In this document: positions 9,844 to 17,301 of the stretch, piece after piece
Numbering within the stretch: the first letter of the stretch is position 1
Layout of the letters: each line of letters opens with the position of its first letter
From: Streptomyces sp. 11x1
Lineage (GTDB): Bacteria > Actinomycetota > Actinomycetes > Streptomycetales > Streptomycetaceae
DNA length: 64,000 bases
Assembly: GCF_032598905.1 (NCBI RefSeq)
Contig: NZ_CP122458.1
Location: 5,791,001-5,855,000, forward strand
Reading direction: 5' to 3'
Made by a program: the position numbers and the translations under genes
Notes under the pieces: generated by a model
Told to the model about the DNA's origin: nothing
Databases searched by the model: none
The model's input: the letters and a program-made list of their open reading frames with translations, nothing else

Positions 9844-10077
9844 GTGAAGAACAGAGCAGCGAACGGGCGGCGGCGCCGGTCCGCGTTCTCGACGGAGGAC
9901 GCCGTGGAGCAGCTCGACCAGGCGCTGCGCGGGGTCGGGATCATCCTGCCGTCCCTGCGCGTGGACCCGATCACCGGCGCCAGTGAACTGCCTTACCCTC
10001 TCGTCGAGTTGGGGCGCTGCAACCACCAGGTCGCCGCCAAGCTCGCCGCCGTCCTGCGCAAGGCGGCCGAGACGTGA
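9844..10077 (+). CDS. small conserved actinobacterial protein, 77 aa
   Basis: Not assigned to a named family. A basic N terminus (NGRRRRS) is followed by an amphipathic region (AVEQLDQALRGVGIILPSL), then LPYPLVELGRCNHQVAAKLAAVLRKAA. GTG 9844 has GAGGA at 9831-9835. It is divergent from the XRE gene and overlaps the next gene by four bases, GTGA, so the two are translationally coupled. The position suggests it belongs to the XRE/DUF397 module, but no function can be stated. Confidence 0.75.
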   Translation: MKNRAANGRRRRSAFSTEDAVEQLDQALRGVGIILPSLRVDPITGASELPYPLVELGRCNHQVAAKLAAVLRKAAET

Positions 10078-10292
10078 CCGCTCCGCGGGGCTCGCGGTCG
10101 TACGCCGTGGACGTACGGGACGGGCGGCTCGGGGAGGTCATGGGGCACGAGGGTGGTTACACGCAGTTGCGGCCGGTCGGGGGCGGGCGGGAGTGGGACT
10201 GCCCGCCGGGGTCGCTGCGCGAGGCCACGCCGGGGGAGGTGCTGCGGGCCCGGGTGCGCCGGGTCAACGAGGAGGGCCGGCTGCCGTGCTGA
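10074..10292 (+). CDS. small conserved actinobacterial protein, 72 aa
   Basis: Starts GTG within the stop of the preceding gene. The body (YAVDVRDGRLGEVMGHEGGYTQLRPVGGGREW and so on) suggests a small all-beta SH3/PRC-like fold: short strands, many glycines and a conserved-looking tryptophan. This type is often found beside XRE/DUF397 pairs in Streptomyces. No catalytic motif is visible. Function unknown. Confidence 0.75.
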   Translation: MTAPRGSRSYAVDVRDGRLGEVMGHEGGYTQLRPVGGGREWDCPPGSLREATPGEVLRARVRRVNEEGRLPC

Positions 10293-10310
10293 GCGACGGT
10301 CTCCCGGAGC

Positions 10311-10889
10311 TCACACGTTCCCCAGGGGCTCGATGTCCATGCGGACCGGCTCGCCCCAGATGCGGGTCACGTCGTAGTCGGTGAACTCCTGGACCAGGCG
10401 GTAGGCGATGGCGGGGCGGGGGCCGCGGCGTTGGGCGGCGAGGTAGAGCTCGGCCTCCCGGCGGTCGCGGCGGGGGGTACCGCACAGCTGCCAGACCTGG
10501 CCGTTCCACGCTTCCGGGAGCCAGCGCTGCTGGGGTTCGGGGCGGTCGTCCCGGATGCCGTAGCGGGAGGGGGCCGGAGTGGTGGGGCCGGTGGGACGGG
10601 GCGGGCCGTAGCTGTCGTTCAGCTGGGTGCGGCGGGCGGCTCGGCGGCGGGTCTCGCAGAGCAGGCAGCGGTCGGGGGCCTCCTCGTCCACCGGGCCGTT
10701 CGGGTGCTCGGCGCAGCGGGTGGTGGGGGCGGCCGTCGTGACCGTCTCGTCCAGCAGCTCCAGCGCTCGCTTGATGTCGGCCTTCACCTCGTGCAGCCGG
10801 GCGTCCGGGGTGTCGGCGTTCAGCGCCTCGCCGTGCTCCCCGAGGACACGCAGGGCACGGCCGAGGGCAGTGAGCTGGGCGTGGTTCAC
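10311..10889 (-). CDS. hypothetical protein with a Cys/His cluster, 192 aa
   Basis: Not recognised. The N-terminal 55 residues look helical (ALGRALRVLGEHGEALN, VKADIKRALELLDE). A zinc-knuckle-like CAEHPNGPVDEEAPDRCLLC (two Cys and His, then CxxC) follows near residues 62-81, then a basic linker and a C-terminal alpha/beta part (EAELYLAAQRRGPRPAIAY, VTRIWGEPVRMDIEPLG). GTG 10889 with GGAAGGA just upstream is preferred; an ATG at 10949 would add 20 residues with no ribosome binding site. It converges on the small-protein pair. Confidence 0.7.
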   Translation of the reverse strand: MNHAQLTALGRALRVLGEHGEALNADTPDARLHEVKADIKRALELLDETVTTAAPTTRCAEHPNGPVDEEAPDRCLLCETRRRAARRTQLNDSYGPPRPTGPTTPAPSRYGIRDDRPEPQQRWLPEAWNGQVWQLCGTPRRDRREAELYLAAQRRGPRPAIAYRLVQEFTDYDVTRIWGEPVRMDIEPLGNV

Positions 10890-10993
10890 GGGCTCGGTCC
10901 TTCCCGGAGGGGTGGGGGAGACGACAGCGACCCCACCACCGTGCCACACACCACTGACAGTCCCGTCGGGGCCGGGCTCGGTCGACGTGAGCT

Positions 10994-11033
10994 ATGTACA
11001 CTGCTGAGTGAGATCGCGGATGAATCTGTACAT
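10994..11033. promoter_or_regulatory. inverted ATGTACA repeat, probable VapBC operator
   Basis: ATGTACA (10994-11000) and TGTACAT (11027-11033) form a 7-bp perfect inverted repeat just upstream of vapB. VapB antitoxins typically bind such palindromes with VapC to repress their own operon. Centre-to-centre distance is 33 bp, about three helical turns. Confidence 0.6.
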
Positions 11034-11051
11034 CGCATCGCGGGAGTTCGT

Positions 11052-11276
11052 ATGTCCCTGACACACATCGACATCGACGACGAGGCGCTGGAGACCGCCA
11101 AGCGCCTGGGCGGGCACCGGACGAAGACGGCCGCGGTGGCGAAGGCGCTGGAGGAGTACAACCTGCGGTTGCAGCGTGGCACCGCCTACGACAAGTACTT
11201 CGACCTCGCCCAGGAGTGGGACATCGAAGGGGCCGAGGCCGCGCATCGCGCGGACAAGGAGGCCCACCGCGCGTGA
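11052..11276 (+). CDS. vapB: VapB-type antitoxin, 74 aa
   Basis: A short antitoxin of the DUF2191/VapB group. The N terminus (MSLTHIDIDDEALETAKRL) begins with the beta strand of a ribbon-helix-helix DNA-binding fold. KTAAVAKALEEYN is the helix pair, and the acidic, probably disordered tail would wrap the toxin. ATG 11052 follows GGGAG at 11042-11046. The stop overlaps the vapC start by four bases, the classic coupled arrangement. Probably autorepressed through the ATGTACA repeat just upstream. Confidence 0.88.
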   Translation: MSLTHIDIDDEALETAKRLGGHRTKTAAVAKALEEYNLRLQRGTAYDKYFDLAQEWDIEGAEAAHRADKEAHRA

Positions 11277-11701
11277 GCGGGTACCTGCTGGACTCGTCGG
11301 CCCTGTGGCGCCTGCTCAGGGACCGGCAGCTGCGCGACGCGTGGCGCCCGATCGCCATGGACGGCGACATCCGTTCGTGCTATCCGCAGCGGGCGGAGTT
11401 CCTTCGGTCGGCACGTGGCCTTAAGGAGTACGAGGCGTACAGCGCGATGTTCGCGGAACTCTACGACGACGTCTCCGTTCCGAAGCAGGCGCCCAAGTGG
11501 ATCGGCGGCCTGCAGCTGAGAGCCGCCGAGCGGGGAGAGCACCAGGCGCTGTCCGCCGTCGATCTCCAGATCTGTGCCACCGCCGCTCACCACGGCCTGG
11601 TCGTGCTGCACGACGACAGGGACTTCGTGACAGCCGCTCGCCTGGCGGTCGAGCTGCGACAGCTCAATGTGCATCAGGGGCCACTGCAGAGGTCGCTGTA
11701 G
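11273..11701 (+). CDS. vapC: VapC-type PIN-domain ribonuclease toxin, 142 aa
   Basis: PIN domain ribonuclease; VapC toxins cleave tRNA or rRNA in a Mg-dependent manner. The conserved acidic residues are in place: Asp7 in YLLDSSALWRL, Glu in RAEFLRS (about 44), Asp in SAVDLQICATA (about 96), and Asp in LHDDRDF (about 114). All four catalytic positions are kept, so the toxin looks active. GTG 11273 has AAGGAGG at 11256-11262, inside vapB. Confidence 0.9.
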   Translation: MSGYLLDSSALWRLLRDRQLRDAWRPIAMDGDIRSCYPQRAEFLRSARGLKEYEAYSAMFAELYDDVSVPKQAPKWIGGLQLRAAERGEHQALSAVDLQICATAAHHGLVVLHDDRDFVTAARLAVELRQLNVHQGPLQRSL

Positions 11702-11743
11702 ACGGCGGAGCCAGGGGTGCCTTCCGTGGGGTTCAGTGACTCC

Positions 11744-12778
11744 TCACCGCGTCGCCGCCGCCAACGCCGCCCTCAGGTGGCCCTCGTTCTCTGTCAGCAG
11801 GCGGGTCGCCGTGGGGGCGTCCACGCCGCTCAGGATCGTGAGGATGGCGTTCTTGACCTGGCCGTTCGTGGCGGTGAGGGCCGTTTCGATCTCATCGTCC
11901 GTCGCGCCGGTGGCGAGGGCGACGATGCGGTGGGAGCGGGCTCGGAGCTTGTCGTTGGTGGCCCGGACGTCGACCATCAGGTTCCCGTAGGTCTTGCCGA
12001 GGCGGATCATCGTGATCGTCGAGAGCATGTTGAGGACGAGCTTCTGGGCCGTGCCCGCCTTGAGCCGGGTCGAGCCGGTGACCAGCTCGGGGCCTGCGAC
12101 GATCTCGATGCCGTGGTCGGCCGCCGCCGCGAGCGCGCTGGCCGTGTTGCAGGACAGGCCCACCGTCAGCGCGCCGGCCGCCCGCGCGTGCTCCACCGCT
12201 CCCACCGCGTACGGGGTGCGGCCCGAGGCCGAGACGCCGACCACCGTGTCGTCGGGCGTCAGCGCGAGCGCGTCGAGGTCGGCGCGGGCCAGTTCCGCCG
12301 AGTCCTCCGCGCCCTCGATCGAGGTGACCATGGCCTCCCGGCCGCCCGCGATCAGGCCCACGACCTGCGTCGGGTCCGTGTTGAACGTCGGCGGGCACTC
12401 GGACGCGTCCAGCACGCCCAAGCGGCCCGCCGTGCCCGCGCCCGCGTAGATCAGCCGGCCGCCCCGGGCCATCCGCTCCGCGATCGCGTCGATCGCGGCC
12501 GCGATCAGCGGCAGCTGCGCGGCCACGGCCGTCGGCACCGCCGCGTCCTCGGTGTTCATCAGCTTGGCGATGTCGAGCGTCGGAAGCTGATCGATGTCGG
12601 CGAGCTCCGGCCGGAACGCCTCGGTCGTCAACGCCTCCAACTCGGCACGCACGGCGAGGTGGTTGGCGAGGGCGGAGGAGTTCGGGAGGGCGGAGGGGTC
12701 GGGGAGGGCTTGGCCGGACGGGTTCGGTGAGTCGGAGGTGTCGGGGCGAGGGGAGGCGTTGGGGCAGGTGGGTGGCAT
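11744..12778 (-). CDS. murQ: N-acetylmuramic acid 6-phosphate etherase MurQ, 344 aa
   Basis: Cleaves the lactyl ether of MurNAc-6-phosphate to GlcNAc-6-phosphate and lactate during recycling of cell-wall sugars; cytoplasmic, SIS fold. Visible signatures are GGRLIYAGAGTAGRLGVLDASE (substrate and active-site Glu), IEGAEDSAELA, the SIS segment GVSASGRTPYAVGA, and the terminal NGQVKNAILTILSG. About 40 N-terminal residues rich in Pro and Ser precede the conserved part, so the true start may lie downstream. It follows an RpiR regulator on the same strand, the usual arrangement. Confidence 0.93.
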   Translation of the reverse strand: MPPTCPNASPRPDTSDSPNPSGQALPDPSALPNSSALANHLAVRAELEALTTEAFRPELADIDQLPTLDIAKLMNTEDAAVPTAVAAQLPLIAAAIDAIAERMARGGRLIYAGAGTAGRLGVLDASECPPTFNTDPTQVVGLIAGGREAMVTSIEGAEDSAELARADLDALALTPDDTVVGVSASGRTPYAVGAVEHARAAGALTVGLSCNTASALAAAADHGIEIVAGPELVTGSTRLKAGTAQKLVLNMLSTITMIRLGKTYGNLMVDVRATNDKLRARSHRIVALATGATDDEIETALTATNGQVKNAILTILSGVDAPTATRLLTENEGHLRAALAAATR

Positions 12779-12882
12779 GGTGACTCATTCCGTGCAGGTG
12801 GAGCGACTGTGCCTGGTGCCTTCGGGGTGGATGCCGGGCGCTGTCGTGACGGTCGCCACGGGCGCCGTGCGCGCCGGCCCGG

Positions 12883-13818
12883 CTACCGCGAGGGGCCCCC
12901 GATCCGATGCCGATGGGCCAGCGCCTCGTACGACGCCGACAGCGCCGGCGCGGCCGACTCGTACGTCCGTTGCGCCACTCCGACGAACAGGCAGTCCACG
13001 ACGAGCAGTTGGCTCGTCCGGGACGACATCGCCGCCGGTCGCAGCTCGCTCTCCCGTGCCGTGGAGGTGGTCAGGACGTGGTCGGCGTACTGGGACACCG
13101 GTCCGTCCGGGCGGCCGGTGATCGCGACCGTCGTGGCCCCGTGGTCGAAGGCGACCCGCAGCGGCTCGATGACGTCGCCCGTCGAGCCGGAGTGGGTGAT
13201 CGCCACGGCCACGTCCTTCGCGCGGAGCTGCACCGCGTTGGTGACGGCGAGATGCGGGTCGCTGTGCGCCTGGGCTATCAGCCCTATGCGGAGCAGTTTC
13301 TGCGTGAGGTCCTGCGCGACCAGCCCGGACGCCCCGACCCCGTACACATCGATGCGCCGCGCCCCGGCGAGCGCTCCGACCGCCGCGCCGAGCTGGCCCA
13401 TGTCGAGTCCGGCCGCCGTGTCCGCGAGGGTCTGCTGCTCGTCGTACGCGAGCTTGGCGACCACGTCGGGCAGCGGGTCGTCCACCGCGATGTCGGCCGT
13501 GACCGAGGGCGCGCGGCCCGACTGCTGGTGGGCGGCGAGACCCGCGAGGGCGAGCCGCAGGTCCCGGTAGCCCGGGTAGCCGAGGAGGCGGGCGGTGCGG
13601 ACGACCGTCGCCTCGCTCGTCCCCGTGAGCTCGGCGAGGCCGGTGACCGTGAGCGCCGCGCAGGCGGCCGGGTCGTTCGCCACGGCCTCCGCGACGCGCT
13701 GCATGGAGCGGGTCATGGAGGGCGCCAGCGTCCGCACCTTCGCCGCGAGGGCGGCGGGGGCGGGCGGCGCGGGTGGACCGGACGCCGGGGAGGAAATTTC
13801 CTTCACGTCATCGCTCAC
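12883..13818 (-). CDS. MurR/RpiR family transcriptional regulator, 311 aa
   Basis: The N-terminal RpiR helix-turn-helix (about residues 30-105: AALTVTGLAELTGTSEATVVR) is followed by a C-terminal SIS sugar-phosphate-binding domain (GARRIDVYGVGASGLVAQDL and VAVAITHSGSTGDVIEPL). It precedes murQ on the same strand with a 104-bp gap, so it likely represses murQ and responds to MurNAc-6-P or GlcNAc-6-P. GTG 13818 is the only good start, but no strong Shine-Dalgarno is visible; it lies at the edge of the GAAA/TTTC operator. Acidic-Pro N-terminal extension of about 25 residues. Confidence 0.92.
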   Translation of the reverse strand: MSDDVKEISSPASGPPAPPAPAALAAKVRTLAPSMTRSMQRVAEAVANDPAACAALTVTGLAELTGTSEATVVRTARLLGYPGYRDLRLALAGLAAHQQSGRAPSVTADIAVDDPLPDVVAKLAYDEQQTLADTAAGLDMGQLGAAVGALAGARRIDVYGVGASGLVAQDLTQKLLRIGLIAQAHSDPHLAVTNAVQLRAKDVAVAITHSGSTGDVIEPLRVAFDHGATTVAITGRPDGPVSQYADHVLTTSTARESELRPAAMSSRTSQLLVVDCLFVGVAQRTYESAAPALSASYEALAHRHRIGGPSR

Positions 13819-13823
13819 ATCTT

Positions 13824-13836
13824 GAAAGATATTTTC
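13824..13836 (-). promoter_or_regulatory. RpiR-type operator (GAAA-N5-TTTC)
   Basis: GAAAGATATTTTC is a 4+4 inverted repeat with a 5-bp AT-rich centre in a very GC-rich region, immediately before the GTG of the regulator. RpiR proteins commonly bind TGAAA-N5-TTTCA type sites, so this is the probable autoregulatory site for the RpiR-murQ pair. Confidence 0.6.
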
Positions 13837-13873
13837 TGTCGGGCGGGATGGTCAAGGGCCGCACAATGGACGC

Positions 13874-14257
13874 ATGAGTACCGGCAGTGACCCCGTGAGC
13901 CCCCTTGAGCAGGCGCTGCACGCCGCCCGCGCCCTCGTGCTCGCCGATCTGGTGTCCGGGCAGGTCGCCGAGGCGGATGTCGTCTCGATGGTCGAGGAAT
14001 CCGTCGTACAGCGCCGCTGGTGGGTCGAGCAGTGGCCGGACGGCGCGGCGTACGTCGCCGGGCTCGTCGCCCAGGACGTCCAGGACGCCCTGCTCGAACG
14101 GTACGGCCGCTGGCCCCTCTGCCCGGTCTGCGGCACCGGTGACCCGCACGCGCTCGACGTGGAGCCGGAGCTCGGGCCCGATCCGCAGTGGGTGTGCCAC
14201 AAGGCCGGGGTGCGGGTCGCGGCGCTGGGCGCGCTCGGCGGGGCGACGGCCACGTGA
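13874..14257 (+). CDS. hypothetical protein with zinc-ribbon-like Cys motif, 127 aa
   Basis: Conserved in Streptomyces next to a DUF4031 gene; no named function. The first 70 residues are helical (LEQALHAARALVLADLVSGQ, DVVSMVEESVVQRRWWVEQ). The C-terminal third has LCPVCGTGDPHALDVEP and VCHKAG, so CxxC...CH could bind zinc. ATG 13874. It ends in a four-base GTGA overlap with the next start, so the two are translationally coupled. Confidence 0.8.
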   Translation: MSTGSDPVSPLEQALHAARALVLADLVSGQVAEADVVSMVEESVVQRRWWVEQWPDGAAYVAGLVAQDVQDALLERYGRWPLCPVCGTGDPHALDVEPELGPDPQWVCHKAGVRVAALGALGGATAT

Positions 14258-14526
14258 CCCTCTACGTCGATCCGCCCACCTGGCCGGGGCACGGGCGTAT
14301 GTGGTCCCACCTCGTGAGCGACGTGTCCTTCGACGAACTGCACGCCTTCGCCAGGGAGTTGGGCATCCCCGAGCGGGCCTTCGAGCGCGACCACTACGAC
14401 ATCCCCTCGCATCGCTACGCGGAGGTCGTGCGGGCGGGGGCCGTGGAGGTGGGCTCGAAGGAGCTGCTGCGCCGGCTGACGGGAGCGGGGTTGCGGCGGC
14501 CGAAGCGGCGGGGGACGGCGGTCTGA
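14254..14526 (+). CDS. DUF4031 family protein, 90 aa
   Basis: Compact protein matching the DUF4031 pattern: VTLYVDPPTWPGHGRMWSHL at the start, ELHAFARELGIPERAFERD in the middle, and HYDIPSHRYAEVVRAGA near residue 50-62. The His/Asp-rich core suggests a metal site, but the function is uncharacterised. GTG 14254 lies inside the upstream stop. An earlier in-frame ATG (14188) would overlap the neighbour by 70 bp and add non-conserved sequence. Confidence 0.88.
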   Translation: MTLYVDPPTWPGHGRMWSHLVSDVSFDELHAFARELGIPERAFERDHYDIPSHRYAEVVRAGAVEVGSKELLRRLTGAGLRRPKRRGTAV

Positions 14527-14581
14527 GGGTGCCGGGCCCCGGCCGGGGGCGATCGACCGGAGCGGTTGGGCCCGGCGTACG

Positions 14582-15724
14582 TCAGGCGCGCAGACGGAGT
14601 TCGTACGCGAACTGCTCCCCGTGCTCCCCGGCCTGCTCCCCGGTCTGCCCCCCGTCACCCCAGTCGTCGCTCACCTTCTCGAATCCGGTACGCGAAACGA
14701 CGCCCTGCGAAGGCAGGTTGGACTTTTCGACGACCGCGAACAGCGACCGTACGTCACCCCTCGCGCGGCCCCGCTCCCGCGCCCAGTCGGCCAGCGCGCG
14801 CACCGCCTCGGTCATGTAACCCTGCCCGCGCGCCCCCTCCACCAGGTCGTAGCCGATCTCGACGCGGCCCTCCTCGTCCGGCGCCCCGTGGTAGCCGAGC
14901 GCGCCGACGGCCAGCCCGTCCTCCTTGCGGACGAGCACGAACATGCCCCACTCCGGGCGGTGCACCCCCGCCTCGTACGCCTGGAACACCAGGCCCGCGC
15001 CGGTCCGGGTCCCGTCGACCGGGCCGCCCGCGATCCAGTCGAAGCCGCCGGTGCCGCCCTCGGTGAGATCGGCCGCGGCGGCCGGGTGGACGCCCTGGAG
15101 GACGAGGCGCCCGGCGTCGATGTGCAGCGGGTTGCTCCACTTCCACTCCGTGACGGGCGTCCGGCCCGGCAGATCGCCCCGGCCGGTGGCCCACAGCAGC
15201 GTCGCCCAGGGGTCGTCACCGGGCCTGACGTGCGGGAAGAGACGGGCGAGCACGGTCTCGCACAGGCCGAGCCCGGCGGGCGGCACGGCCGTGGCCGCCG
15301 GGAGCCCGAGGCCCTCGACGATGTCGTGCGTGTGCAGCAGCACCTCGGCGACGCCCATCGCCGCGAAGCCCTCGCGGTCGGCGGCGCGGAACGGGTACGG
15401 GTGGAAGGCGCGGACCGTGCGGGGCGTGGTGTGGACGACGGCCGTGAGCAGGGCGCCGGTCGTCCGGATCACCTCCAGCAGGTCGGCGTTGTTCTCGCAC
15501 TCCGCCATGTCGATCTCGAACGGTACGTAGCGCGCGGTCGGCCGCCCCGCCAGCTGCGCCGCGTACGCGATCAGGTCGCCTGCGACGTGCTCGGCGGTCT
15601 CCCGGCAGCTCCAGTCCAGCCGGCCGGCCTTGGTGCCTTCCCAGTCCCGGTCGGCCACCGCCCCCAGCACCGCGAGACAGTGCTCGACGGCTTCCCGTAC
15701 CTGTTCCCCACCCATTGGTCGCAT
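14582..15724 (-). CDS. MDMPI-fold domain fused to GNAT acetyltransferase, 380 aa
   Basis: Two domains. The N-terminal half (about 1-190) resembles the mycothiol-dependent maleylpyruvate isomerase/DinB fold: LDWSCRETAEHVAGDL with one candidate metal His, and GVAEVLLHTHDIVEGLGL with two more. The C-terminal part (about 225-375) is a GNAT acyltransferase with VGALGYHGAPDEEGRVEIGY, the acetyl-CoA loop EGARGQGYMTEAVRALADWA, and VEKSNLPSQGVVSRTGFEKV. Each half is usually a separate protein. Start 15724; a second ATG at 15715 is equally plausible. Substrates unknown. Confidence 0.85.
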   Translation of the reverse strand: MRPMGGEQVREAVEHCLAVLGAVADRDWEGTKAGRLDWSCRETAEHVAGDLIAYAAQLAGRPTARYVPFEIDMAECENNADLLEVIRTTGALLTAVVHTTPRTVRAFHPYPFRAADREGFAAMGVAEVLLHTHDIVEGLGLPAATAVPPAGLGLCETVLARLFPHVRPGDDPWATLLWATGRGDLPGRTPVTEWKWSNPLHIDAGRLVLQGVHPAAAADLTEGGTGGFDWIAGGPVDGTRTGAGLVFQAYEAGVHRPEWGMFVLVRKEDGLAVGALGYHGAPDEEGRVEIGYDLVEGARGQGYMTEAVRALADWARERGRARGDVRSLFAVVEKSNLPSQGVVSRTGFEKVSDDWGDGGQTGEQAGEHGEQFAYELRLRA

Positions 15725-15830
15725 GGCGGCGAGGATAGGCGGGGTCAGGCGTCCGTACGTACCGGATTTACGCCGCCGCCACTGCCGCCGCCGGTCAGCT
15801 CACCGCTCCCGGTGAGGAATCGCCGCCTGT

Positions 15831-16511
15831 TCAGCAGTCGGCCGCCGGTCCTGTCGGCCCCGTCAGACCTGCCAGCTCCGCCCGGAGGTTCTCCCGGGCC
15901 CGGTCCTCCCACTCCCGGCGGCCGTACGGGGTTCTGAACAGCCTTGGGAGGTCCAGGAGTTGTCGCAGTACCGCCGCTCGGCCCGCTCGGAACGCGTCGT
16001 CCGGGACGAAGCCGTACTCCTCCCGCACAGCGGCGGCGTACGCGGCGTACGCGTCCGGCGGTGACGCCAGGATCGCGAGGTCCGCGTCGCACAGGACCTG
16101 ACCGTTCGGGTCGTCGTCGGCCGGATCGTGCGTGACGGTGAGGCGCACCAGCCGCGCCACCTCCGCCGTCCTCTCCTCCGACACCCCGGCCTCCGGCAGC
16201 GCCCGCTCGGCGAGCCGCGCCGACCGCTCCTCGTTCTCCGACCGGTCCGGCAGATACACCGCGTCATGGAACCAGGCGGCCAGCCGGACTAGGTCCGGGT
16301 CCGTCGCGTGGTCCTCCAGCACCTCGATACGGTCCAGCACCGCCGTGAGGTGGTCGAGGGTGTGGTACTTCCGCTGCGGCTCGGCCCAGCGCTTGATCAG
16401 GTTGTCGCAGTACGGGAACGGATCGGGGTGGCAGGCCCCGTCCCGGGCCGACAGCAGCGCGGGCAGCCAGCGGTGGCGAAGGGCTTCGCCGGGGGACTGG
16501 GAGTCGGGCAT
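15831..16511 (-). CDS. predicted metal-dependent HD-domain phosphohydrolase, 226 aa
   Basis: Protein of the HD superfamily group found widely in Streptomyces. YHTLDHLTAVLDRIE supplies an upstream His and Asp, AAWFHDAVYLPDRSENEERSA is the HD motif (about residues 80-100), and LCDADLAILA provides the final Asp. The combination His...HD...Asp fits a divalent-metal phosphohydrolase, probably nucleotide-directed. No operon partner is evident; the neighbouring plus-strand gene starts 90 bp away. Confidence 0.87.
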   Translation of the reverse strand: MPDSQSPGEALRHRWLPALLSARDGACHPDPFPYCDNLIKRWAEPQRKYHTLDHLTAVLDRIEVLEDHATDPDLVRLAAWFHDAVYLPDRSENEERSARLAERALPEAGVSEERTAEVARLVRLTVTHDPADDDPNGQVLCDADLAILASPPDAYAAYAAAVREEYGFVPDDAFRAGRAAVLRQLLDLPRLFRTPYGRREWEDRARENLRAELAGLTGPTGPAADC

Positions 16512-16600
16512 GTACGCATTGTGCCGTGGTGGTGCGCCGTGCTGGTGGTGGTGCGCCGTGGTCGTGCGCCCGGCGGCCCTCTGCCCCTAGCGTGGAGTGC

Positions 16601-17278
16601 ATGACGACTGTGGCTGATACGCACGATGTACGGGACCCCGGACTCCCCGCGCGGCTGCTGGCCGGTGAGCGGGACGCGCTGGTGCCGCTGTTGCGGGGGA
16701 GGCCGGAGGCGGACTTCGGGGCGGCGACCTGTTGTCCGGGGTGGAGTGTGCGGGACATGCTGGCGCACTGTTCCGCCGTGTTGTCGCGGGTGGTGGAGGG
16801 CCGGTTCGAGAAGGGCGTGTTCAGCCCGGAGTCGAACGACCGGGACATCGCCGAGCGGGTCGAGTGGCCCGTCGCGCGGATCGTGGACGCGCTGGAGCGG
16901 GGCATGACCGAGGCCGGCCCGGTCATCGCCGACGCCGGTGGCGTCCTGGACGGCGTCGCTTTCGGCGAGTGGGTGCACGCCGGTGACGTACGCGAGGCGT
17001 GGAGTCTGCCAGGCGCGTACGACGGTCCCCACCTCGGCCTGGCGGTGGAGCTGTTGACCCACCTCACCCGGGTGGGCGGCACCCGCCCGCTGCACGCCGA
17101 CCTCGACGACGCCGACACGCCCCTGCTGCTCGGCGCCCCGAGCGGCGACGCCCCGCCCGCCCGCTACATCGGCGACGCCTCCACCCTCGTACGCCTCTAC
17201 TCGGGGCGTCGCCCGCCCGCCGGGACGTCGTACGAGCTGGCCGGCGCGACCGAGGCCGAGCTCATCCTCCATCCCTGA
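16601..17278 (+). CDS. maleylpyruvate isomerase-family (TIGR03083-like) protein, 225 aa
   Basis: Mycothiol-dependent isomerase/DinB-like fold: the early WSVRDMLAHCSAVLSRV region is the family's first helix with a metal His (about residue 52), and GVAFGEWVHAGDVREAW supplies the second cluster. A C-terminal domain (PPARYIGDASTLVRLYSGRRP) is typical of the actinobacterial family. ATG 16601 has GTGGAG just upstream. It may perform mycothiol-based isomerisation or detoxification; the substrate is unknown. It is divergent from the HD gene across 90 bp with short GGTGCGCCGTG repeats. Confidence 0.85.
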   Translation: MTTVADTHDVRDPGLPARLLAGERDALVPLLRGRPEADFGAATCCPGWSVRDMLAHCSAVLSRVVEGRFEKGVFSPESNDRDIAERVEWPVARIVDALERGMTEAGPVIADAGGVLDGVAFGEWVHAGDVREAWSLPGAYDGPHLGLAVELLTHLTRVGGTRPLHADLDDADTPLLLGAPSGDAPPARYIGDASTLVRLYSGRRPPAGTSYELAGATEAELILHP

Positions 17279-17301
17279 GCCCGGCCGCGGTCACGGGTCG
17301 G

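Noticed and set aside
16514..16570. Short GGTGCGCCGTG-type tandem repeats upstream of the MDMPI-family gene.
   Set aside because: Too short and degenerate to call a repeat element or regulatory array.
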